A stretch of DNA of 64,000 nt from Pseudomonas berkeleyensis (GTDB taxonomy: Bacteria > Pseudomonadota > Gammaproteobacteria > Pseudomonadales > Pseudomonadaceae): positions 682,001 to 746,000 of the forward strand of contig NZ_CP059139.1 of NCBI RefSeq assembly GCF_014109765.1, written 5' to 3'. The position numbers and the translations under genes were made by a program. Positions 10,302 through 17,641 of the stretch are shown here, one piece after another. A model generated the notes under the pieces. It did no database searches. It worked only from the letters and a program-made list of their open reading frames with translations, and was not told the DNA's origin. Position 1 is the stretch's first letter. Each line of letters starts with the position of its first letter.

Positions 10302-11150
10302 ATGAACTACCGCCACGCCTTCCATGCCGGCAACCACGCCGATGTGCTCAAGCACCTGGTGTTGACCCGCCTGATCGCCCTGTTGTCACGCAAAGAGGCG
10401 CCTTTCGCCTATCTCGATAGCCACGCCGGACTCGGTCTGTACGATTTGCAAGGCGACCAGGCCAGCCGTACCGGCGAGTATCTGGACGGCATCGCTCGCC
10501 TGTGGCAGGCCGAGCAGTTGCCGGATGCGGTCGAGGCCTACCTGGAGGTGGTGCGGGCGATGAACCCGGACGGTGAGCTGCGTTATTACCCGGGCTCGCC
10601 TGAATTGGCGCGCCTGCTCAGCCGTGAACAGGATCGCCTGCAGCTCAACGAGAAACATCCGGAAGACGGGCGATTGCTCAAGGACAACATGCGCGGTGAC
10701 CGTCGCGTGGCCGTGCACCTGGGCGAGGGCTGGCACGTGCCGCGGGCGCTGATGCCGACTCGCGAGAAGCGCGTGCTGCTGCTGATCGACCCACCATTCG
10801 AAAAGGCCGATGAACTGCAGCGCTGCGTCGAGGCGCTGAACGAGGCGCATGGGCGCATGCGCCAGGCCATCGTGGCGATCTGGTACCCGATCAAGGACGA
10901 GCGCCAGTTGGCGCGCTTCTATCGCGACCTGCAAAAGAGCGCGGCGCCCAAGCTACTGCGCGCCGAGCTCTACGTGCATGCACCGGACGATGCCACGCGC
11001 CTGGCAGGTTCGGGGCTGGTGATCAGCAACCCGCCATGGGGGCTGGAAGATGAACTCAAGCAGCTTCTACCCTGGCTGGCCGATGCGCTTGGCCAGAGCA
11101 AGGGCGGCTGGCGCCTGGATTGGTTGATCGAGGAAAAACCGGCGGGTTGA
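10302..11150 (+). CDS. rlmJ: 23S rRNA (adenine(2030)-N(6))-methyltransferase RlmJ
   Basis: RlmJ uses S-adenosylmethionine to methylate A2030 of 23S rRNA in the cytoplasm. The protein is 282 residues from ATG 10302 (MNYRHAFHAGNHADVLKHLV), the invariant family N-terminus. YLDSHAGLGLYDL (near residue 40) is part of the SAM fold, and LLLIDPPFE (near residue 160) is the DPPF motif of N6-adenine methyltransferases. The length equals that of other Pseudomonas RlmJ proteins. It lies 44 bp after the LysR gene and is probably transcribed on its own or by read-through. Confidence 0.96.
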   Translation: MNYRHAFHAGNHADVLKHLVLTRLIALLSRKEAPFAYLDSHAGLGLYDLQGDQASRTGEYLDGIARLWQAEQLPDAVEAYLEVVRAMNPDGELRYYPGSPELARLLSREQDRLQLNEKHPEDGRLLKDNMRGDRRVAVHLGEGWHVPRALMPTREKRVLLLIDPPFEKADELQRCVEALNEAHGRMRQAIVAIWYPIKDERQLARFYRDLQKSAAPKLLRAELYVHAPDDATRLAGSGLVISNPPWGLEDELKQLLPWLADALGQSKGGWRLDWLIEEKPAG

Positions 11151-11193
11151 GCGTGCCCTGAGGGAGTGTTACGCGCGGCGCACCCAGCAGCGC

Positions 11194-11250
11194 GTAGCCT
11201 GACTGAAATCCGGGAACCGTAGTCCCGATCCCGGATTGCATCCGGGCTAC
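11194..11250. repeat. Intergenic inverted repeat GTAGCC...GGCTAC with nested dyads
   Basis: Outer arms GTAGCC (11194-11199) and GGCTAC (11245-11250) flank a perfect 9-bp dyad, AATCCGGGA (11207-11215) and TCCCGGATT (11229-11237), and a shorter CCGGAT-TGC-ATCCGG. The GGATTGCATCCGGGCTAC end is a common Pseudomonas intergenic sequence as far as I recall. It lies in the 193-bp gap between the convergent rlmJ and HD-GYP genes and could fold in RNA from either strand. Confidence 0.6.
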
Positions 11251-11253
11251 CAG

Positions 11254-11294
11254 TGTGTAGGGCGTACCGGCCGGCGATCCGTTCGCGAAGCAGT
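11254..11294 (+). repeat. Second copy of the GTAGGGCGTACCGG intergenic repeat
   Basis: GTGTAGGGCGTACCGGCCGG followed by CGATCCGTTCGCGAAGCAGT matches the minus strand of 5061-5098 at nearly every position over about 36 bases (differences G/C, T/C and C/A). Both copies are intergenic. This marks a dispersed non-coding repeat family of this genome. Confidence 0.65.
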
Positions 11295-11343
11295 ACGCCG
11301 TATGCCGTACACGCGGCTTGCCAGTGCGATGGAAACAGGTTGT

Positions 11344-12597
11344 TCAACCCGGCTTGTGGTTGGGCTCGATGTGATAGCTCAGGTTGCGCCGCGGGCTGAG
11401 GTATTCCAACACCTCCAGCGGTAGCTGCGAGGGGCGCAAGCTGCGCGCGATGGCCAGCTTCGGCTCTTCGGCCAGATCGACGATCAGTGCCTCCTGCTTG
11501 GGTGTATCGGCATCGTAGAGAATCAGTGTCGGTTTCAACGCCTGGGTCGGGTTGATGCCCAGCACCAGCGCATAACGCTCATCTTCCAGCTGCACCAGGC
11601 TACCCGGTGGGTAGACGCCCATGACGCGGACGAAGGCCTTCAGCGCCACGTCATCGAAGCGCTCACGCTGTTGCTTGAACATCAGCGCCAGTGCCTCGTG
11701 CGGGCTCAGGGCCTGGCGTGGATCGAGTGGGTTGCACAGGCCATCGAAGTGGTTGGTGATGGCCACCAGGCGGCTCAGCCGTGCGATGCCGGCTTCGCGC
11801 AGGCCGCGCGGGTAGCCACTGCCGTCGCAGTATTCGTGGTGCTCGTGAATGATGCGCAGCACTTCGTCATCGAGCATCAGTTTTTGCCCCATGCGCAGGC
11901 CGAAGTCGGTGTGCATCTGCAGCAGCTGTTGTTCCGGACGGGTCAGCGGCTCGGGCTTGAGCAGCACCTTGCTGGGCACTTCCAGCTTGCCGATGTCGTG
12001 CAGCAGGGCGCCGAGGCCCAGGCTATGGCAGGCCTCGCTGTCGAGGCCGAGCTGACGCCCGAGCAGCAGGGACAATACGGTGACATTGAGGGCATGGAAG
12101 TAGCTGTCCTCAGCCGCTTTGCCGGTAATGCCATGCAGCACCACGCCGGTGGCACCGAGCAATGTCTCGACCATCTCACCGACGATGGCGCCGGCCTGGC
12201 GCATGGCATCTTCCGGTCGACTGCGCAGGGTCTGGTTGAGCGCTTTGATGCGCTGGCTGGCCTCGATGAAGCGTCGATCCACGTCGGCCAGCCGAGTTCG
12301 CAGGTGGCGCAGCTTCTGCGCACGTTCCTGGCGGGCCTGGCTCTCGGGATCGACGGGCGGCTCTTCCGGGATCGGTGCGGGCGTATCGTCGGCCAGTTCC
12401 AGTGGCGGGCAGTCGCTGCGCACCGGGTCGTAGCGCAGTTGTTTCAGCTTCAGCGCGCGCAAGGCGCGAATCTGCGCTTCGTCCTTGATCTTGAAGTTGC
12501 TGAAGGCGAAGTCATGCTCCCACCAGCTCAGATCCAGATGAACGTAGAGACCGACGCAAAGCTGCTCGGGCGTGATGTAGAGAGTGTTGGCGGGCAT
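11344..12597 (-). CDS. HD-GYP cyclic-di-GMP phosphodiesterase with DUF3391 N-terminus
   Basis: A 417-residue cytoplasmic protein predicted to hydrolyse cyclic di-GMP to GMP. Residues 1-about 130 fit DUF3391, the usual N-terminal domain of one HD-GYP group. The HD-GYP domain (about 165-345) keeps HDIGK for metal binding and HHEYCDGSGYPRGL, which carries the GYP motif, so the enzyme looks intact. There is no receiver or transmembrane segment, so its input is probably the DUF3391 domain. The ATG at 12597 (MPANTLYITPEQL) has only a weak ribosome site. It sits near a second c-di-GMP enzyme (dipA) and a YjfB-like protein on the same strand. Confidence 0.93.
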   Translation of the reverse strand: MPANTLYITPEQLCVGLYVHLDLSWWEHDFAFSNFKIKDEAQIRALRALKLKQLRYDPVRSDCPPLELADDTPAPIPEEPPVDPESQARQERAQKLRHLRTRLADVDRRFIEASQRIKALNQTLRSRPEDAMRQAGAIVGEMVETLLGATGVVLHGITGKAAEDSYFHALNVTVLSLLLGRQLGLDSEACHSLGLGALLHDIGKLEVPSKVLLKPEPLTRPEQQLLQMHTDFGLRMGQKLMLDDEVLRIIHEHHEYCDGSGYPRGLREAGIARLSRLVAITNHFDGLCNPLDPRQALSPHEALALMFKQQRERFDDVALKAFVRVMGVYPPGSLVQLEDERYALVLGINPTQALKPTLILYDADTPKQEALIVDLAEEPKLAIARSLRPSQLPLEVLEYLSPRRNLSYHIEPNHKPG

Positions 12598-12679
12598 GCC
12601 GGATCCGCTGGCTGATAGCTAATGGCCTGCAGTTTAGTCCGGGTTGAGCCCTTGCGGCACCTGTTCTTCGGACGGCTCT

Positions 12680-12877
12680 TCAGGCCATCACGTCGACGCT
12701 GTTGCCCAGGTTTGGCGGATTGCTCGGTGCACTGGCCGGTGCAGCGGACTGCACCAGGCCGGTGATGTTGGCGGCCTGCAGCTCCAGCGTCTTGCGCAGC
12801 AGCAGGAGCGACATCTGCGCGGAGATCTGAGCAGACGCCTGACTCGATACCTGGCTGGAAATGCTGCTCAGCTCCAC
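12680..12877 (-). CDS. YjfB-family small protein (putative motility protein)
   Basis: A 65-residue protein read from a GTG at 12877. It is Ser/Gln/Ala-rich at the N-terminus (SSISSQVSSQASAQISAQMS), followed by LLLLRKTLELQAANITGL. This fits the short YjfB_motility family: a helix with an LLKKxLE-like core and a disordered Pro-rich tail. No signal peptide or transmembrane helix is present. The function is unknown; the family name comes from occurrence near motility genes. It lies 16 bp after msrA's stop on the same strand, so it may be the tail of the dipA-msrA transcript. Confidence 0.75.
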   Translation of the reverse strand: MELSSISSQVSSQASAQISAQMSLLLLRKTLELQAANITGLVQSAAPASAPSNPPNLGNSVDVMA

Positions 12878-12893
12878 GACTGTCTACCCGTGC

Positions 12894-13547
12894 TCAAGAT
12901 TCAGGGGGTAGACATACGCCTGTTCCGCCCAGGCCGCAATAGCCGCCCGGGTTCTTCGCCAGATATTGCTGGTGATAGGTCTCGGCGTAGTAGAAGGTCG
13001 GCGCTTCGCTGATTTCAGTGGTGATGCTGCCCATTGCTGCCTTGTCCAGCTCCGCCTGGAAACGAGCCTGGCTGGCCTGCGCTGCATGCAGCTGCGCTTC
13101 GTCCTGGCAGTAGATCGCCGAGCGGTACTGTGTGCCCTGGTCGTTGCCCTGGCGCATGCCTTGGGTCGGGTTGTGCACTTCCCAGAACACCTTGAGCAAG
13201 GCTTCGAAGCTGGTCTGTTGCGGATCGAATACCACCAATACCACTTCGGTGTGCCCGGTCAGGCCGGAGCAGACTTCCTCGTAGGTCGGGTTGGGAGTGA
13301 AACCACCGGCATAGCCTACGGCCGTGCTGAACACGCCAGGCTGCTGCCAGAAGCGCCGCTCGGCACCCCAGAAGCAGCCCAGGCCGAACACCGCCTGCTG
13401 CAGGCCGGCCGGGAAGGGCGGTTTGATCGGGTTGCCGTTGACGTAATGAGTGTCGGCCACCGGCATCGCTTCGGCGCGACCAGGCAAGGCCTGCTCGGCG
13501 GTCGGCAGTGCATGTTTGTTTACGAGAATCTGGGAACGCAGAACCAT
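12894..13547 (-). CDS. msrA: Peptide-methionine (S)-S-oxide reductase MsrA
   Basis: MsrA reduces the S-epimer of methionine sulfoxide in damaged proteins, with thioredoxin as the reductant. The protein is 217 residues from ATG 13547 ([15 protein letters not shown]), preceded by AGGAGA. The catalytic motif [16 protein letters not shown] is near residue 53-68, followed by [19 protein letters not shown] and GTQYRS are further conserved blocks. A C-terminal [10 protein letters not shown] segment carries the resolving Cys. Length and layout match Pseudomonas MsrA (PA5018-like). It follows dipA by 50 bp on the same strand; the two are probably cotranscribed. Confidence 0.96.
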   Translation of the reverse strand: MVLRSQILVNKHALPTAEQALPGRAEAMPVADTHYVNGNPIKPPFPAGLQQAVFGLGCFWGAERRFWQQPGVFSTAVGYAGGFTPNPTYEEVCSGLTGHTEVVLVVFDPQQTSFEALLKVFWEVHNPTQGMRQGNDQGTQYRSAIYCQDEAQLHAAQASQARFQAELDKAAMGSITTEISEAPTFYYAETYHQQYLAKNPGGYCGLGGTGVCLPPES

Positions 13548-13597
13548 GGCGGTCTCCTGAAAGTGGGTGAGTTGTGGACTATGCGCAGGGCGGCGTA

Positions 13598-16303
13598 TTA
13601 CGTCCGTTGGTCGGCCTGTGGCCGGCAGGGATAGCGGCGCAGGCTGTCGATCAGGTCGCGGCCGGGAATCGGCTTGTCGAACAGGTAGCCCTGGCCGACA
13701 TCGCACTGCTGGCGGCGCAGGAAACCAAGCTGGGCGCCGGTCTCGATGCCCTCGGCGACCACTTTGAGCTTGAGATTGTGGGCCATGGCGATCACGGCGG
13801 AGGTGATTTCCATGTCGTCCTGATTATCCGGAATGTCCTTGATGAAACTGCGATCGATCTTGATCACGTCGATGGGGAATTTCTTCAGGTAGCTGAGCGA
13901 TGAATAACCGGTGCCGAAGTCGTCCATGGCCAGGGTCAGGCCCAGGCTCTTCAGGCGGCCGAGCTGGTGGCGGGTGTCGTCGGTGGCCTCCAGCAGCAGG
14001 CTTTCGGTCAACTCAAGCTCCAGCAGCCTTGGGTCGAGTTGCTCTTCGTGCAGGATAGCGGCGATGGAACCAACCAGATCCGGATCGGAGAACTGCTTGG
14101 GCGACAGGTTGATCGCCACCTGCAATTCACCCAGGCCGATGGCGGCAATCTGCTTGCTCATGCGGCAGGCCTGGCGCACCACCCATTTGCCGATGGGGAT
14201 GATCAGACCGGTTTCCTCGGCGACGCCAATGAACTGATCCGGGCGAATCATGCCCTTTTCCGGATGCTGCCAGCGCAGCAGCGCTTCCATGCCCAGCAGT
14301 TGCCCGCTCTTGAGGCACAGCTTGGGTTGGTAGAAAACTTCCAGTTCGTTCTGGGTCAGTGCACGGCGCAGGTTGTTCTCGACGAACAGCTTGTAGTTGG
14401 CCTCGGCGTTCAGTGCCTCGGTGAACAGTTGCACCTGGTGTTTGCCATTGGCCTTGGCCTTGTGCAGGGCGAGCCCGGCGTGCTTCATCAGCGTCTGTGG
14501 ATCGTCGCCATGCTCGGGGGCGATGGCCAGCCCGACCGAGCCGGTGATGCTGATCAATTGGTTGTCGACGAACAGGGGCTTGTCCAGGGTCTGCAGTATT
14601 TGCTGGGCGGTACGCTGGCCAATCTCCTGGTCGCAGCCATCGAGCAGGATGGCGAATTCGTTGCTGGCGAAGCGCGCCAGGCTGCCCTTGGCACCCAGGC
14701 TGTTGCGCAGGCGTCTGGCCAGTGCCGAGAGCAGCTTGTCACCGGTCTGGTGGCCGAGGCTGTCGTTGATCCGCTTGAAGTTGTCGATGTCTACCAGCAG
14801 CAGGCCCATGGATTGCTGGGTGGTGCGGGCGAAGCGTTCTTCGAGGCTGCGGATGAAGGCCGGACGGTTGCCGAGGTTGGTCAGGTTATCGGTGTAGGCC
14901 AGGCGCTCGATGCGTTGTTGCGCCAGCTTGGTCTCGGTGATGTCTTCATAGATACCGATGTAGTGGGTCAGCTCGCCATCGTCGCCGTATACCTTGGAGA
15001 TCGACAGGTGGCCCCAGTACGGCTCCTGATTCTTGCGCCGACTGCGGAATTCACCCTGCCAGCTGCTGTGTTCGGCCAGGCTGGAGTGAGCATCGAACAG
15101 CAGATCACTGAGGTTGGCCATCGCCGGCAGCTCGGACAGGCGGTGACCGCAGACCTCGTCACTGCTGTAGAGGGTAATGGCGGTGAAGCTGGGGTTGACG
15201 TATTCCACCCGGCCATCACGGTCGACCAGCAGGAAGGCACTGGCACTCTGTTCCACGGCGCGCTGGAAAAGATAGAGCGCGTGGGTGGCGCTGCGCTTCT
15301 GCTGATTGATCAGTACCTGGGCGAATTGGTCGGCCAGTTCGCCAGCGAAGGCAATCTCGTCGGCCTGCCAGGTGCGTTTGGGGCCGATATGTTCGAGGCA
15401 GAGAATGCCCACCACTTCGCCTTCGATACGAATGCTGGCATCGAGCATCGAGGTGATGCCCTGTGGTTCCAGGTAGGCGTGTGCCAGTTCGCGGGTGCGC
15501 AGGTCATGCAGGGCATCGTGGGCATCGATCGAGCGGCCGCTGTGCAGGGCTTCGAGGTAGTGCGGAAAACTGTGCGCTTCTATCGACGGCAGTTGTTCGT
15601 GTCGCTCCAGGTCGCGGCGGTACAGCGAAACGCACTCGAGACGTTGGCTGTTCAGCCTCCAGATGCCGGCGCGGGCTACGCCGTAGACTTCGCAGGCGGC
15701 CTGGGTGATGAGCTCGGCGGCTTCCTGTTGCGGGTTGCTGGACACGTAGCGCTGGCGCGCCAGGCGCACGATCAGTTGCTGCTGGGTACGTGAACGCGCC
15801 AGGTGCTGCAGGTGATCATCCTGAGTGCGCTGATATTGCAGCAACGCCGTGCTCAACTGCTGGTTCTGGGTCTGCAGTTCGAACTCGGCCGGTGCGTGTT
15901 GGGCGAGACTCTCGTCGGTGACCAGCAGGTAGCCGCGCAGCAACTGGCGGTTGCGCTGTTTGAAGGGCTCGCCTACCTCCAGCAGGTTCAGCGGCCCTTG
16001 TGGTGTATGCAGGGTATAGCGCACCAGATACTGCGGGCCCTGCAGCAGTTGCTGCTGGATGGCGTCATGCAGTCGGTAGCGTGCCTCGGGCTCCATCAGG
16101 CTGGCGTAGGGCGCATCGACCAATGCGCACAGGTCGGCAGCGCTGATACCGAGCCTGCGTTCGCAGGCAGGGTCGAGAAACAACAATGCCCAGCTCGGCT
16201 CATTCAAGCGCTCGAAACGCAGCATGCCGAGCCGCGAGGGCACTGGCAACTGCGTCACAACCTCGGCTGCCGGGCGGGTGCCGGCATCGGGATGGCTTTT
16301 CAT
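13598..16303 (-). CDS. dipA: DipA-type cyclic-di-GMP phosphodiesterase (PAS-GAF-PAS-GGDEF-EAL)
   Basis: A 901-residue cytoplasmic sensor enzyme. In order: an N-terminal PAS-like region (about 25-120), a GAF domain (about 180-330), a PAS/PAC pair ending ...[12 protein letters not shown] (about 340-465), a GGDEF domain and an EAL domain. The GGDEF signature is replaced by ASNEF in [13 protein letters not shown], so diguanylate cyclase activity is unlikely. The EAL domain keeps [21 protein letters not shown] and [10 protein letters not shown], so it should hydrolyse c-di-GMP. This matches DipA (PA5017), which drives biofilm dispersion in P. aeruginosa. The start at 16303 ([11 protein letters not shown]) is preferred by similarity; ATG 16342 adds 13 residues and is possible. 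Confidence 0.92.
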   Translation of the reverse strand: MKSHPDAGTRPAAEVVTQLPVPSRLGMLRFERLNEPSWALLFLDPACERRLGISAADLCALVDAPYASLMEPEARYRLHDAIQQQLLQGPQYLVRYTLHTPQGPLNLLEVGEPFKQRNRQLLRGYLLVTDESLAQHAPAEFELQTQNQQLSTALLQYQRTQDDHLQHLARSRTQQQLIVRLARQRYVSSNPQQEAAELITQAACEVYGVARAGIWRLNSQRLECVSLYRRDLERHEQLPSIEAHSFPHYLEALHSGRSIDAHDALHDLRTRELAHAYLEPQGITSMLDASIRIEGEVVGILCLEHIGPKRTWQADEIAFAGELADQFAQVLINQQKRSATHALYLFQRAVEQSASAFLLVDRDGRVEYVNPSFTAITLYSSDEVCGHRLSELPAMANLSDLLFDAHSSLAEHSSWQGEFRSRRKNQEPYWGHLSISKVYGDDGELTHYIGIYEDITETKLAQQRIERLAYTDNLTNLGNRPAFIRSLEERFARTTQQSMGLLLVDIDNFKRINDSLGHQTGDKLLSALARRLRNSLGAKGSLARFASNEFAILLDGCDQEIGQRTAQQILQTLDKPLFVDNQLISITGSVGLAIAPEHGDDPQTLMKHAGLALHKAKANGKHQVQLFTEALNAEANYKLFVENNLRRALTQNELEVFYQPKLCLKSGQLLGMEALLRWQHPEKGMIRPDQFIGVAEETGLIIPIGKWVVRQACRMSKQIAAIGLGELQVAINLSPKQFSDPDLVGSIAAILHEEQLDPRLLELELTESLLLEATDDTRHQLGRLKSLGLTLAMDDFGTGYSSLSYLKKFPIDVIKIDRSFIKDIPDNQDDMEITSAVIAMAHNLKLKVVAEGIETGAQLGFLRRQQCDVGQGYLFDKPIPGRDLIDSLRRYPCRPQADQRT

Positions 16304-16441
16304 TGGGCGTTGGGCTTCCAGTATGCTGACCAGGCGAGGCATCCGTTCTCGGTACAGGGCCGCTGCGCCAGAAGGCGTATCGGCTTGGACGGAGGCTAGG
16401 GCTCAGGCCTACTTCACTATAGCGTTCGGCAAGGGTGCATC

Positions 16442-16975
16442 ATGCAAACGATACTGACAAGGAAACTGATGGCCATGCTGTTGGGCGGGGCTCTTCTCGC
16501 CTGCGCATCGGCTGTCTCCAGTGCCGATGATGCCGCGGCACTTCAGGGTGCCGAACAGCGTACCTACCTCGATGGCCTCAAGCGTTTGTACCTGACCGAC
16601 AACGAGCGTCAGGCGCTGCTGGCGCACAGCAACGCCCTGCTGGAAACCTACGCCCTGCGCGCCGGTTATCAGGTTGGCCAGGCGCAGCGACAAGACTTGC
16701 TGTACCGCTTCAGTACCGGCAATAGCGGCGAGCTGATCCTGCGCGAAGAAAGCCGCGGTGCTCAGGGCACTGCCATTGCCGTGCGCAATCAGCGTGTCGC
16801 GGTGTTCGGCATCGATCCGTTCATCCGCTACGAATGTCCGACCGATGGTATTCGATGCGTGTTGTTCAACCCGGCTGACAGCAGCCCGTTGCTGAGTATC
16901 GTTCGTGATCATGATGGCGCTGGCGAACTGGCCAAGGCGTTGAGCTTCCTCATCCGTAACGTGCAGAAGGGCTGA
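16442..16975 (+). CDS. Secreted protein of unknown function
   Basis: I do not recognise this 177-residue protein. It starts at ATG 16442 with a Sec signal peptide (MLLGGALLACASAVSSADD, cleavage near residue 28), so the mature part is periplasmic or outer-membrane associated. A helical segment (about 36-75) is followed by a beta-rich part with GELILREESRGAQGTAIAVR and RVAVFGIDPFIRYECP. Two Cys, in YECPTDGIRCVLF, are placed to form a disulfide. It is divergent from dipA, with 138 bp between the starts, so the two could share a regulatory region. No domain assignment is possible by eye. Confidence 0.7.
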   Translation: MQTILTRKLMAMLLGGALLACASAVSSADDAAALQGAEQRTYLDGLKRLYLTDNERQALLAHSNALLETYALRAGYQVGQAQRQDLLYRFSTGNSGELILREESRGAQGTAIAVRNQRVAVFGIDPFIRYECPTDGIRCVLFNPADSSPLLSIVRDHDGAGELAKALSFLIRNVQKG

Positions 16976-16996
16976 TCCATCGTTCGCAAACTGGCG

Positions 16997-17437
16997 TTAC
17001 AGGTTTAGCAGGAACATTGCCTTGGCCAGGAAGATGATGGCCAGCATCTGCAGCAGGACGCTCAGGTGGATGCGTCGCGAGCGTACCGGCGTCATGCGGC
17101 CGCTGCGCATCAGCGCTACCACCAGCAGGAAGTGGCCGAGGATGCTCAGGGCCAGGGCGATCTTCAGGCTGAGCAGGAGGCTGAAACTGCTGGCCAGGGG
17201 CGCATGCAGCGCGGCGCGATAATGCCAGGCGAGGCCCAGGCCTGCTCCGTAAAGCGCCAGCACGACCCAGTGCATGACCTGCCGGGCGCGTTGTCCAAGT
17301 GCGCGTGAGAAGTCTGCGCGGGCGTCATCTGGCAGCGTCCTGGTCGCACGGCTGAGAATCATCACCTCGAAGAACACACCACCGATAAAGAACGCGGCAG
17401 CGGTCAGGTGGACGAATTTCAGCAGGAGATAAAGCAT
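16997..17437 (-). CDS. CopD-family integral membrane protein
   Basis: A 146-residue membrane protein with four predicted helices: LLLKFVHLTAAAFFIGGVFF, VMHWVVLALYGAGLGLAWHY, SLLLSLKIALALSILGHFLL and LSVLLQMLAIIFLAKAMFLL. Conserved His residues sit in helices 1 and 2. The pattern fits the CopD/DUF2269-like family of small haem- or copper-associated membrane proteins. The start is ATG 17437. Its 3' end faces the secreted orphan gene (22 bp apart, convergent). The copper role is a family-level suggestion only. Confidence 0.72.
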   Translation of the reverse strand: MLYLLLKFVHLTAAAFFIGGVFFEVMILSRATRTLPDDARADFSRALGQRARQVMHWVVLALYGAGLGLAWHYRAALHAPLASSFSLLLSLKIALALSILGHFLLVVALMRSGRMTPVRSRRIHLSVLLQMLAIIFLAKAMFLLNL

Positions 17438-17576
17438 GCGGTTGGCGCCGGGGCGGTTGATATGCCCCGATCATGACGTGCGTGCCGACACCTGACATGA
17501 CCGGGGTCAAGCCAATCGCGTCTTTGTCGACATGCGCCTGGCCAGAATGACCTGACACACTCCTGGCTGAAAAAAA

Positions 17577-17609
17577 TGCAAAAAAAACCCCACCCATAAT
17601 GGGCGGGGT
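17577..17609 (-). terminator. Rho-independent terminator of aceEF
   Basis: Read on the minus strand, AACCCCGCCC-ATTAT-GGGTGGGGTT forms a GC-rich stem and is followed by a run of eight T. It begins 32 bases after the aceF stop, so it ends the aceE-aceF transcript. Confidence 0.93.
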
Positions 17610-17641
17610 TGAGGATGCGAGCGTGGCGTGCTCGAAACGAT

